A stretch of DNA of 64,000 bases from the NCBI GenBank assembly GCA_937864265.1, contig CALMIR010000143.1:81059-145058 (forward strand), in the 5' to 3' direction. Of this stretch, positions 16,825-24,444 are shown piece after piece. The DNA comes from an uncultured Saprospirales bacterium. Its GTDB lineage: Bacteria; Bacteroidota; Bacteroidia; Chitinophagales; Saprospiraceae. The notes beneath the pieces were generated by a model. It searched no databases. It was not told the origin of the DNA and saw only the letters and a program-made list of their open reading frames with translations. Position numbers and translations under genes: made by a program. Within the stretch, counting starts at the first letter, position 1; each line of letters begins with the position of its first letter.

Positions 16825-18690
16825 ATGTTTCCAGAATACGATGTAATAGTAGTGGGGGCTGGCCATGCCGGTTGTGAAGCAGCGGTGGCGGCAGCCAATA
16901 TGGGGTCGAAAGTGCTGTTGGCGACGATGAACATGACGACCATCGCCCAGATGTCGTGCAACCCGGCCATGGGTGGCGTGGCGAAAGGGCAGATTGTGCG
17001 GGAAATAGACGCTTTGGGCGGCTATTCTGGTATCGTGACCGACCATACTATGGTACAATTCCGCATGCTGAACCTATCCAAAGGCCCGGCTATGTGGAGT
17101 CCGCGGGCACAAAGCGATCGACTGTTGTTTGCCCAAAAATGGCGACAAATGCTGGAAGCCCATTCCAATATTGACTTTTGGCAAGAAATGGTGAGCGGCT
17201 TGTTGGTCAAAGATGGCCGCGTGCGGGGCGTGCGTACAGGTATTGGCCTGGAAATTCCGGCCAAGGCCGTAGTGCTGACCAACGGTACCTTCCTCAATGG
17301 CGTCATCCATATTGGAGAAAAACAGTTCGGCGGCGGTCGGGCTGGGGAGAAGGCTGCCACAGGCATCACGGAGCAACTGGTGGAGCTGGGTTTTGAAGCA
17401 GGGCGCATGAAAACGGGTACACCGCCGCGCATCGACGGACGTTCGCTCAACTGGGAAGTGATGGAGGTACAACCCGGCGATGACCCGGCGGGCAAGTTTT
17501 CCTATACCGATACCCCGCCTTTGAAAAAGCAATTGCCCTGCCACATTACCTATACCAACAGCGCCGTGCACGACTTGCTCCGAACTGGCTTCGACCGCTC
17601 GCCCATGTTCAACGGGCGTATCCGGGGGCTGGGGCCGCGCTATTGCCCGTCCATTGAGGACAAAATAGACCGCTTTGCCGACAAGGATCGACACCAATTG
17701 TTTGTAGAACCAGAAGGCTGGGACACTTGCGAGATTTATGTCAATGGCTTTTCCTCTTCCTTGCCAGAAGATGTACAGTACAAAGCCTTGCGCAAGGTGC
17801 CGGGTTTTGAAAACATGAAGATGTTCCGCCCCGGCTATGCCATTGAGTACGATTTTTTCCCGCCGACCCAATTGACTGCTTCGTTGGAGACCAGGCTGGT
17901 AAAAAACTTGTTCTTTGCCGGACAGATCAACGGTACTACGGGCTATGAAGAAGCGGCTAGTCAGGGCTTGATGGCCGGTATCAATGCCCATTTGGCCATT
18001 AACGAAGCAGCGCCTTTTATTCTAAAACGCTCGGAAGCCTACATCGGCGTTTTGATCGACGACCTCATCAACAAAGGCACCAAAGAGCCTTATCGCATGT
18101 TTACGTCTCGGGCGGAGTACCGCATCTTATTGCGGCAGGACAACGCGGATTTGCGCCTGACGCCACTGGTACATCGCCTGGGTATGCAGCGATTGGAAGA
18201 AAGGATGCAAAGGGTGGAGGAAAAACAGGCCGCTGCCGTTGCCATAGAAAAACTATTCCGACAGTACAGCGTGGAGCCGGAGCAACTCAACCTGTTCCTG
18301 GAGCAAAGCGAATCGGCTCCCATTCGACAGAAACTAAAACTACACGGCATTTTGCTCCGTCCTAATATTAGTATCAGCGGACTGCGGGCTGTACTACCCG
18401 ATCTGGATGATTTTCTGAAAAAATTCCCGGAAGAATATATCGAGTTGGCTGAAATCAATATGAAATACGAAGGTTACATGCAGCGGGAGCAGGAGATGGT
18501 GGAGAAAATGAACCGCCTGGAATCGGTACACCTGCACGAAGATTTTGACTACAAGCAGGTGGTTTCTCTATCGGCAGAGGCGCGGGAAAAGCTGTCGAGG
18601 CTGAAGCCGCGTACCATTGGGCAGGCGAGTCGCATCAGCGGGGTTTCTCCGGCGGATATATCGGTGCTGCTGGTGCATGTGGGAAGGTAA
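16825..18690 (+). CDS. mnmG: tRNA uridine-5-carboxymethylaminomethyl modification enzyme MnmG (GidA)
   Basis: 621 aa, full length. With MnmE it installs the carboxymethylaminomethyl group on U34 of several tRNAs. The FAD-binding Rossmann motif VIVVGAGHAGCEAA is at residues 6-19. The family signatures CNPAMGGVAKGQIVREIDAL, KTGTPPRIDGRS and NGTTGYEEAASQGLMAGINA are complete, and the helical C-terminal domain ends in SRISGVSPADISVLLVHV. A short terminator hairpin and a palindromic repeat follow. Confidence 0.98.
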   Translation: MFPEYDVIVVGAGHAGCEAAVAAANMGSKVLLATMNMTTIAQMSCNPAMGGVAKGQIVREIDALGGYSGIVTDHTMVQFRMLNLSKGPAMWSPRAQSDRLLFAQKWRQMLEAHSNIDFWQEMVSGLLVKDGRVRGVRTGIGLEIPAKAVVLTNGTFLNGVIHIGEKQFGGGRAGEKAATGITEQLVELGFEAGRMKTGTPPRIDGRSLNWEVMEVQPGDDPAGKFSYTDTPPLKKQLPCHITYTNSAVHDLLRTGFDRSPMFNGRIRGLGPRYCPSIEDKIDRFADKDRHQLFVEPEGWDTCEIYVNGFSSSLPEDVQYKALRKVPGFENMKMFRPGYAIEYDFFPPTQLTASLETRLVKNLFFAGQINGTTGYEEAASQGLMAGINAHLAINEAAPFILKRSEAYIGVLIDDLINKGTKEPYRMFTSRAEYRILLRQDNADLRLTPLVHRLGMQRLEERMQRVEEKQAAAVAIEKLFRQYSVEPEQLNLFLEQSESAPIRQKLKLHGILLRPNISISGLRAVLPDLDDFLKKFPEEYIELAEINMKYEGYMQREQEMVEKMNRLESVHLHEDFDYKQVVSLSAEAREKLSRLKPRTIGQASRISGVSPADISVLLVHVGR

Positions 18691-18722
18691 AGAAAGGATT
18701 TCGGGCTGCGGCCAGGCAAAAA

Positions 18723-18745
18723 GCCAGGCTTGTCCTGGTTTTTTT
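18723..18745 (+). terminator. Terminator after mnmG
   Basis: CCAGG (18724-18728) and CCTGG (18734-18738) form a short stem with a 5-base loop, preceded by AAAAAG and followed by seven T. Confidence 0.65.
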
Positions 18746-18802
18746 AGTTTCAAGTTTCTGGTTTCTGGTCAGCTTGAAACCAGAAACCAGAAACTTGAAA
18801 CT
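18746..18802. repeat. 57-bp perfect palindrome of GTTTC heptamers
   Basis: Two 23-base arms (18746-18768 and 18780-18802) are perfectly complementary, separated by 11 bases. Each arm is built from heptamers GTTTCAA, GTTTCTG, GTTTCTG (complement CAGAAAC, TTGAAAC). The right arm touches the stop codon of the MscS gene. Related heptamers occur at 30371, 30513, 32116 and 47059. Confidence 0.85.
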
Positions 18803-19617
18803 TAATTCTTATCCAAATGCACATCCATTTGAGGGAAAGGGATGACGATACCTTCCGCATCAAAAGCTTTTTTCACGTGTTCATTCATGTAGAAAAAACA
18901 GTCCCAATAATGCTCGCTATTGCAGAAGGGGCGAGAAGCTAGATTGACGGCGCTATCGCCCATACCGGCTACGACTACACCCTGTGCCGGATTATCCAAT
19001 ACATAAGGGCATTCCTTTCCAACGCGCAAAATGACCTCGCGGGCTTTGTCAATGCTACTGCTGTAGCTGATGCCGAAACTCAGCTCTACCCCGATGATAC
19101 CCTGGCCAGAGATATTGGTAATCACATTACTCGTGACCACGCCGTTGGGTACGATGATGTGTTTGTTGTCGAGGGTGACCAAAACGGTGTTGAAAACCTG
19201 GATTTCCTTCACAGTGCCCGTATTGCCGCCGCCAATGGACACCAGGTCGCCTACTTTATACGGTTTGAAGATCAGAATCAGCACGCCGCTGGCAAAATTG
19301 CCGAGGCTGCCTTGCAACGCCAAACCAATGGCAAAAGCCATTGCGCCAAATAATGCGACGAAGGAAGTGGTCTCGATGCCGAACATACCTGCCACCGTTA
19401 TCAGCACAAATATTTTGAGGCCCACGTTTACCAATGATGCCAAAAAAGGGCGGATGGTTTCATCCACGCCACGCTTTTCCATGGTGTTCTTCACAATGCG
19501 GGTGATCCAACCAATGATCCAAAAACCAATGATGAGGGTTAATAAGGCACCGACTACTTTGGGCGCATATTCCGTGAGCATGTTACTTAAAACTTGCAAG
19601 TCGAATAAATTTTCCAT
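18802..19617 (-). CDS. Small-conductance mechanosensitive channel, MscS family
   Basis: 271 aa, the size of E. coli MscS. Three membrane helices: about 15-36 (VVGALLTLIIGFWIIGWI), 58-80 and a pore-lining helix at about 85-110 with the Ala/Gly-rich packing LFGAMAFAIGLALQGSLGNF. The MscS beta-domain follows (FKPYKVGDLVSIGGGNTGTVKEI, LDNKHIIVPNG), then the alpha/beta cytoplasmic vestibule. It opens under membrane tension to release solutes during hypo-osmotic shock. It is divergent from recX; a candidate promoter lies at 19696. Confidence 0.95.
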   Translation of the reverse strand: MENLFDLQVLSNMLTEYAPKVVGALLTLIIGFWIIGWITRIVKNTMEKRGVDETIRPFLASLVNVGLKIFVLITVAGMFGIETTSFVALFGAMAFAIGLALQGSLGNFASGVLILIFKPYKVGDLVSIGGGNTGTVKEIQVFNTVLVTLDNKHIIVPNGVVTSNVITNISGQGIIGVELSFGISYSSSIDKAREVILRVGKECPYVLDNPAQGVVVAGMGDSAVNLASRPFCNSEHYWDCFFYMNEHVKKAFDAEGIVIPFPQMDVHLDKN

Positions 19618-19695
19618 AATGAGTGTTTATTTTGGTAAGTTTAATGATGGCCTTTTGACGAGGAAGAAGGAAAAGCGTTACTTTTTCCAAATGCT

Positions 19696-19703
19696 CAAAA
19701 ATA
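19696..19703 (-). promoter_or_regulatory. Candidate -7 box of the MscS gene
   Basis: CAAAAATA on the plus strand reads TATTTTTG on the minus strand, a TAnnTTTG match 78 bases upstream of the MscS start. CAAA at 19720-19723 (TTTG on the minus strand) could serve as -33 with a short 16-base spacer. Confidence 0.4.
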
Positions 19704-19741
19704 ACACCACTGTTTGAAACAAAAGTAAAGTTTTACTATAA

Positions 19742-20215
19742 ATGAAAAATAAATTTACGTCACAGCAGGCTTTGGAGAAATTGCAGCGCTATTGCGCCTA
19801 TCAGGATCGCTGCCATCAAGAGGTGCGTGCCAAGTTGTTGGAAATGGGTGTCTTTGGGGATGATTTGGAAGTCATTATGGTAGCACTCATAGAAGAGGGT
19901 TTTTTGAACGAAGAACGTTTTGCCCGTTCTTTTGCGCGGGGTAAATTTCGAATCAAGGAATGGGGCAAACAAAGAATAGAGGCAGAATTGCGGCAGCGAA
20001 AAATATCCGATTACTGCATCCGCAAAGCCCTGGAAGAAATAGATGAAACCAGTTATGAGGAAACACTGAAAAAGATATTGTTGAAAAAAAAGGAGGCGTT
20101 AAAAACAGAAGAATCGGAAGTACAAGTAAAAAGCAAATTATTCCGATATGCCCACAGCCGGGGTTTTGAAAGCGGGCTTATAGGAAAAACAATTGGTCAG
20201 TTGTGGGACGAATAA
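19742..20215 (+). CDS. recX: Regulatory protein RecX
   Basis: 157 aa, typical length. RecX caps and limits RecA filaments. The three helical RecX repeats are visible: ALEKLQRYCAYQDRCHQEVR, LIEEGFLNEERFARSFARGKF and the basic helix WGKQRIEAELRQRKISDYC. The third repeat ends in LFRYAHSRGFESGLIGKTIG. It is separated from recA by mnmG and the MscS gene rather than adjoining it, and has its own start region divergent from the MscS gene. Confidence 0.9.
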   Translation: MKNKFTSQQALEKLQRYCAYQDRCHQEVRAKLLEMGVFGDDLEVIMVALIEEGFLNEERFARSFARGKFRIKEWGKQRIEAELRQRKISDYCIRKALEEIDETSYEETLKKILLKKKEALKTEESEVQVKSKLFRYAHSRGFESGLIGKTIGQLWDE

Positions 20216-20297
20216 ATGAGTTTTTATATGGAATACCGGGAAGAATACTTAATTTTGTCTCACTACCACATCTCAACAGTACCTAGAATTTTAATAA

Positions 20298-20348
20298 CAG
20301 AAACCTGATTTTTATTGATTTTAGGTTTGAATTTGTACTGTAACTGCG
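20298..20348 (+). promoter_or_regulatory. Shared upstream motif, copy P (before the GG-leader peptide gene)
   Basis: CAGAAACCTGATTTT begins 97 bases before the ATG at 20395. A dyad GAAACC (20300-20305) / GGTTTG (20324-20329), with 18 bases between AACC and GGTT, and a trailing AACTGCG (20342-20348) recur upstream of the LytTR gene (22231-22273). TAGGTTTG at 20322-20329 is itself a TAnnTTTG match and may be the -7 box. Confidence 0.55.
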
Positions 20349-20394
20349 CCTATATTTAAACTGCCCTATTTTTTCTATTTTTAAAAGATGTATT

Positions 20395-20598
20395 ATGGCT
20401 GGAAAAAAACTCAATTTAGATGCGTTTGAAGCACAAAGCTTAGACCATCGGGCACAACAGGCAGTAAAGGGAGGGTATAAACTCATTCCAACTTCTGTTG
20501 GATCAACTGGTTCCTTCATTTGGGAAACGGTGGATGTTCGCTTGGTGATCAAAGAACATTTAAGGCATTCACAAGATGTAGCACAGGAATTGCCCTAA
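20395..20598 (+). CDS. Small protein with a GG-type leader, possible peptide precursor
   Basis: 67 aa. The start MAGKKLNLDAFEAQSLDHRA followed by QQAVKGG (residues 21-27) matches the Bacteroidota bacteriocin/natural-product precursor leader pattern (basic N-terminus, KLxL, then a double glycine). The 40-residue remainder begins YKLIPTSVGSTGSFIWETVD and has several Ser, Thr, Asp and Glu but no Cys, so a lanthipeptide is unlikely; an ester/amide-linked graspetide-like product, an unmodified exported peptide or a signal are possible. No maturase, ABC transporter or peptidase gene adjoins it, so export and processing would need enzymes elsewhere. It shares an upstream motif with the nearby LytTR gene. 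It could instead be an unrelated small protein. Confidence 0.65.
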   Translation: MAGKKLNLDAFEAQSLDHRAQQAVKGGYKLIPTSVGSTGSFIWETVDVRLVIKEHLRHSQDVAQELP

Positions 20599-20613
20599 AA
20601 CGCTATCCGTTTT

Positions 20614-22149
20614 TTACTTCCTGGATGCCTGAAAACGGCGCTGTATGATTTGAGCAAAGGTAGTCGATTCTGTTTTGCTATCAAGCCAAGCGCTGATTGC
20701 CTCGGTAAAAAAAGATTGCTTCAATGCACCCTGAGAGAGACTTTCAAATGCACTGCGCATGGCGAGGAAGGTCTCTCTCAACTCTTTTTTAGAAGGTGTT
20801 TCTATGGCTTTTCGGATAAAAGCGATGATTTCCCGCTCCATGTCGTGCAATTTGTTTCGCTTTTTTAAAAAGCGGTAAGTAGAGCGGATCAGCGACTCCA
20901 GAAGCACGAAATTTCCCAATTCGTAATGGATAATCAGGTTGAGAATGCGCGCCATACTCTGGAGGTCTTGTCTTTCGACGGTGCCGGGCATATTCAGCCA
21001 ATGATTGAGGTAGGCCAAAGCCCGGTCATAAGCCCCTGAACCGAAAGAGATGTAAAAGTAGATGTAATAAAAGGTAGGCGTTTCAAACAGATTTTGATCA
21101 AATTGTTTTACCTCTTTTAGATGGCGCTCCATCACCTTCATCCCTTCTTGGAAATCGCCCTTCAGGATGCACAGCGAGAGTTTGTTTTGGTAATATTGCC
21201 GATGTATTTTGAATTCATCGTCCCGGCTTTTCGCTTGTACATGGAATAGTTTTTCCAGATTTTGTTCGATCTCTTCTATTTTGCTCAATTGTCCGCAGCT
21301 GATAATGAGGTTGTTGAGCGCCGATATGTATTCGGATACATCTTCCTTTAAAAAATGGGGTTGCGACTCCATCAGATCGATCAATGCCCGGCTTCGTTCA
21401 TAATAATGGATTGGGTCGTTGGTCGCGTAATAGTACAAGGCCATGATGCGGTAGTACAAGATTCTGGCTTGGTGGGAATTGGCGTTTGCTTCGCTGAGCA
21501 ACAAAGGACTTTCGGCGATGTACCTTAACTTCTCTCGGTTGGACGCGCTTCGCAGCGAAGCATCTTTGCGCAAGCTGACCAATAGCCGGAAAAAAATATT
21601 CCGGTATTCCGATAGGTTGCGCAACTGCTCCAGAACCACCTTCTCCTCTGCGTCAATGCGCTCCAGCTCTCGGTCTAAGAAATCGATATTGCTTTCCGCG
21701 TAGGCAATTTGCTTTTCCCAGATCAGCACTTCCAGTACCGTGATGAACTGCTCGTATCGGTGCGCTTGTTTTTTAATCCGAACCAATAGATCCTTGCTAT
21801 CCTCGTACAGCGATCGGCGAAAAAGAGCGCGAACGCCTTGTAACAGCAATTTCAATTGGTGATCGATGGAAGATTTTTCGTCGTAAGACTGCAAACTCTT
21901 GATGATCAACTCGTACAAGTACGCTTTTAATTCTGAGTACTTCTGACTGTGTATTGCTTCTTGTTCATAAATCAATCCTTTCAGCGCTTCTTCATCAAAT
22001 ACTTGCTGGTCATCCAGGGCATCAAAAAGCCGGATGTACTTATTGTCTTTTCCACTCTGGTCGTTGACAAATACCTTGAAATACCGCTTTTCCGAACTGG
22101 AAAGCGATTTGATCAGGCGAAACAGCTTTGTGGATGGTGTTTTAGACAT
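20614..22149 (-). CDS. Large helical (TPR-like) conserved protein of unknown function
   Basis: 511 aa from the ATG at 22149; a TTG 13 codons upstream is less likely. The N-terminus STKLFRLIKSLSSSEKRYFK is a pattern I recognise from Bacteroidota hypothetical proteins. The rest is predicted all-helical with paired helices resembling degenerate tetratricopeptide repeats (e.g. ILYYRIMALYYYATNDPIHYY, DREFQEGMKVMERHLKE-like segments). No signal peptide, membrane helix or catalytic motif is seen. A cytoplasmic scaffold role is plausible but unproven. It is convergent with the GG-leader peptide gene and divergent from the LytTR gene. Confidence 0.75.
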   Translation of the reverse strand: MSKTPSTKLFRLIKSLSSSEKRYFKVFVNDQSGKDNKYIRLFDALDDQQVFDEEALKGLIYEQEAIHSQKYSELKAYLYELIIKSLQSYDEKSSIDHQLKLLLQGVRALFRRSLYEDSKDLLVRIKKQAHRYEQFITVLEVLIWEKQIAYAESNIDFLDRELERIDAEEKVVLEQLRNLSEYRNIFFRLLVSLRKDASLRSASNREKLRYIAESPLLLSEANANSHQARILYYRIMALYYYATNDPIHYYERSRALIDLMESQPHFLKEDVSEYISALNNLIISCGQLSKIEEIEQNLEKLFHVQAKSRDDEFKIHRQYYQNKLSLCILKGDFQEGMKVMERHLKEVKQFDQNLFETPTFYYIYFYISFGSGAYDRALAYLNHWLNMPGTVERQDLQSMARILNLIIHYELGNFVLLESLIRSTYRFLKKRNKLHDMEREIIAFIRKAIETPSKKELRETFLAMRSAFESLSQGALKQSFFTEAISAWLDSKTESTTFAQIIQRRFQASRK

Positions 22150-22230
22150 AGCCTTCAATAATTCATCGCAGGATATTGGGGCAGACAAATTAACTGTTTT
22201 TCTTTCAATTAAGCAACCAAAATATAAAAT

Positions 22231-22273
22231 CAGAAACCTGACTTTTGGTTCGAAATAGAATTGTTTAGCTGCG
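22231..22273 (+). promoter_or_regulatory. Shared upstream motif, copy L (before the LytTR gene)
   Basis: CAGAAACCTGACTTT begins 96 bases before the ATG at 22327. The dyad GAAACC (22233-22238) / GGTTCG (22247-22252) has 8 bases between AACC and GGTT, exactly 10 fewer than in copy P, i.e. about one helical turn. AGCTGCG (22267-22273) also recurs. It may bind the LytTR protein itself. Confidence 0.5.
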
Positions 22274-22326
22274 TATTATCCGCTAATATTATCCAACTAT
22301 TTAGTGCCACAATAATCTTATACACC

Positions 22327-22734
22327 ATGAAAGTTGTCCAAATTACCAACAACAGCGAGCCGCTGCTTCGCCCCTTGCAAAAAGAACAGGAGCAGCAAAA
22401 GCGTTTTTGCAAAATTGCATTGCCTAGCCTGGAAGGCTTCGTTTTCAAGCGCGTAGATCAAATCGTTTATCTGGAAGCCCAGGGCAATTATACCCAACTT
22501 CAATTTGCAGACAAAAGCGCCCTGCTGGTGTGCAAAACGTTGTTGGAAATAGAAAAACTGCTAGAGCAGTCGGCCTCCTTTATCCGAGTGCATCGATCTT
22601 TTGTCATCAATCCCGGCTATCTAGATCGCTACATCAAAGGCAAAGGCGGCTACGTCGTCATGGAGGGAGGTAAAAGTATCCCGGTTTCTGATACCAGAAA
22701 AGCCGCTTTTCTGGATGCCATTCTGTGCTTATAA
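22327..22734 (+). CDS. Stand-alone LytTR-domain DNA-binding regulator
   Basis: 135 aa from the ATG at 22327; the frame extends upstream to a TTG at 22261, but that is within the shared motif region. There is no receiver or membrane domain. The LytTR domain spans about residues 30-130: VFKRVDQIVYLEAQGNYTQL, then KTLLEIEKLL, FIRVHRSFVINPGYLDRYIK and the C-terminal strand MEGGKSIPVSDTRKAAF. The family binds direct repeats and commonly controls bacteriocin, virulence or competence genes. How its activity is controlled is unclear because it lacks a sensory part. An 95-base gap separates it from the sigma factor gene. Confidence 0.88.
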   Translation: MKVVQITNNSEPLLRPLQKEQEQQKRFCKIALPSLEGFVFKRVDQIVYLEAQGNYTQLQFADKSALLVCKTLLEIEKLLEQSASFIRVHRSFVINPGYLDRYIKGKGGYVVMEGGKSIPVSDTRKAAFLDAILCL

Positions 22735-22829
22735 GTACTCGTTTTCTGATCCATTTTGAAAAAAAATAACTCAAAGCGGGTGATACCTGTACGCTGGAAT
22801 GCACGTTAGGATATAAAAAGCGATGCCTA

Positions 22830-23396
22830 ATGGATGCTAATACGTTAACACAGTTGTTGAGGCAAGACCGGGAAAAGGCTTTCCGACAATTATATCCCTT
22901 GTGTTTTCCGGGGATAGCCAAAATGCTACAGCGAATGGGCGGAACCTATGAAGATGCCCGGGATATTTTTCACGATAGCCTGATCGTTTTGTTTGAAAAA
23001 GCAGTAGCGGATACTTTACCCGATGTAGCAAACCCCAAAGCTTATCTGACAGGTATTGCTCGGCACCTGTGGCTCAGAAAAAAAGAACAGCAACAGCCGC
23101 TATTGCCCTTGGAAAATGCCGAACATATCATTCCAGTACCTTCCGATTTTTACAATCCAGGGCGAGCCGTCTTGCGCACCGTTCGTTTTCTGACCCTGGC
23201 TGGTAAAAAATGCATGGAACTTCTGGAGGCGTTTTATTATGCCCAAACACCGCTGGCGGAAATCAGTCGCCAATTTGGCTATGCCAATACCCGTTCGGCT
23301 ACCGTCCAAAAATTCAAATGCCTGGAAAAAATACGGGAACAGGTAAAATCCAAAAACATACAGTATGAAAACCTGGTGGAAGAAATCCATGCCTAA
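22830..23396 (+). CDS. RNA polymerase sigma-70 family (ECF-like) sigma factor
   Basis: 188 aa with region 2 at about 17-60 (FRQLYPLCFPGIAKMLQRMG, DARDIFHDSLIVLFEKA) and a region 4 at about 125-175 (CMELLEAFYYAQTPLAEISR then FGYANTRSATVQKFKCLEKI), the layout of short ECF-type factors. Its target promoters are unknown. The stop codon overlaps the start of the 74-aa gene by 8 bases and clpP follows one base after that, so the three genes form a tight operon. No conventional membrane anti-sigma gene is present. Confidence 0.88.
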   Translation: MDANTLTQLLRQDREKAFRQLYPLCFPGIAKMLQRMGGTYEDARDIFHDSLIVLFEKAVADTLPDVANPKAYLTGIARHLWLRKKEQQQPLLPLENAEHIIPVPSDFYNPGRAVLRTVRFLTLAGKKCMELLEAFYYAQTPLAEISRQFGYANTRSATVQKFKCLEKIREQVKSKNIQYENLVEEIHA

Positions 23397-23613
23397 TAGC
23401 GGCATAGCACAGCAGAAATTGCCGATAAGGCCGATTTTTGCGAAAGCTTCACCGGAACAGGATGCCACGCTCCGACAGGTGATTCAAGTATATGGCCGAC
23501 AGCGTTTGCGGCAACAATTGAAGCAATTGCATCTGGAGCTGTTGGCCGATCCGGCGATGGCCAAAACCTGGGACAAGATTCGCGTCCTTTTTCCTCACGA
23601 TACAATCAACTGA
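23389..23613 (+). CDS. Small unknown protein between the sigma factor and ClpP genes
   Basis: 74 aa from the ATG at 23389, which overlaps the last 8 bases of the sigma factor gene. The alternative start 24 bases upstream would overlap more. The sequence is basic and helical ([40 protein letters not shown]) with no signal peptide, membrane helix or known motif. Its position, where an anti-sigma factor usually sits, and its tight coupling to both neighbours suggest a regulatory partner of the sigma factor or a ClpP substrate/adaptor; this is inference only. Confidence 0.65.
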   Translation: MPNSGIAQQKLPIRPIFAKASPEQDATLRQVIQVYGRQRLRQQLKQLHLELLADPAMAKTWDKIRVLFPHDTIN

Positions 23614-23614
23614 T

Positions 23615-24250
23615 ATGAGCACGATTCCTATGGTGATTGATGCCAGCGAGCGCGGCGAGCGAGCGTATGATATATACAGTCTGTTGCTCAAGGAGCGGGT
23701 GATTTTTCTGGGTACAGGTGTAAACGACCAAATAGCCAACCTGATCGTCGCCCAACTGTTGTACCTGGATAGTCAAAACTCAACGCTGCCCATCAATATG
23801 TACATCAACAGCCCAGGCGGTGTGATCTATGCCGGCTTGGCGATTTACGATGCCATGCAGATGATCAAGGCGCCTGTGCATACCACGGCAGTGGGTATGA
23901 CGGCGAGTATGAGCACCGTGTTATTGACCGCCGGTGCGACGGGTTATCGCTTCGCACTTCCTCATGCTACCATTCATTTGCATCCGGCGGGAGGTGGTGC
24001 AAAAGGCTACACAGAAGACGTGCGCATTGCCTATCTGGAACAGGAGCGATTGGAAAAACAACTTTTCCACCTCGTAGGCAAACACAGCAATCATTCCTGG
24101 CAGGACATTGAAAGAGATTTTCTGCGCGATCGCTTCATGAATGCCCCGGAAGCTAAAGATTATGGACTGATTGATGAAATATTGGGCGATACGGACGATG
24201 TGGTGACTTTGGTGAATACCTTGCCTAGCATCGAGCAAAAGCGTGCGTAA
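23615..24250 (+). CDS. clpP: ATP-dependent Clp protease proteolytic subunit (ClpP paralogue)
   Basis: 211 aa. The serine-protease triad is complete: Ser98 in [11 protein letters not shown], His123 in IHLHPAGGG and Asp172 in [11 protein letters not shown], with the same spacing as E. coli ClpP (97, 122, 171). [20 protein letters not shown] forms the substrate-binding strand and handle. Some usually constant positions differ (TASMST for AASMGA, HLHPAG for MIHQP), so this may be a paralogue and not the main ClpP. It starts one base after the 74-aa gene in a sigma-factor operon; no clpX or tig adjoins it. Confidence 0.9.
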   Translation: MSTIPMVIDASERGERAYDIYSLLLKERVIFLGTGVNDQIANLIVAQLLYLDSQNSTLPINMYINSPGGVIYAGLAIYDAMQMIKAPVHTTAVGMTASMSTVLLTAGATGYRFALPHATIHLHPAGGGAKGYTEDVRIAYLEQERLEKQLFHLVGKHSNHSWQDIERDFLRDRFMNAPEAKDYGLIDEILGDTDDVVTLVNTLPSIEQKRA

Positions 24251-24361
24251 GCCACCCACCTTCGCCCCGCGCCAAACGGATCAGGTGCGGGACTCCGGCG
24301 GGGAAAATGGAGCATAAAATATGCCTAACAACCTTATTCTTTCTGTTTCTTGCCAACACTG

Positions 24362-24402
24362 ATGCCGTCAGGATCATCTAAAAAAACTATTCCTGACGGC
24401 AT
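24362..24402 (+). terminator. Hairpin after the sigma-ClpP operon
   Basis: A perfect 12-bp stem, ATGCCGTCAGGA (24362-24373) with TCCTGACGGCAT (24391-24402), with a 17-base loop and no T-run. It is probably a terminator between two convergent operons. Confidence 0.6.
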
Positions 24403-24444
24403 ATAGTGAGTGGGGATTTAGTTTTCTGGAGTCGAAAACAGTGC

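Noticed and set aside
18746..18802. CRISPR-like repeat
   Set aside because: The heptamers have no unique spacers of constant length; it is one palindrome.
22240..22260. GGTTCGAAAT resembles the T-arm of a tRNA
   Set aside because: No acceptor stem, anticodon arm or CCA end could be fitted around it; the string is part of the motif shared with 20298-20348.
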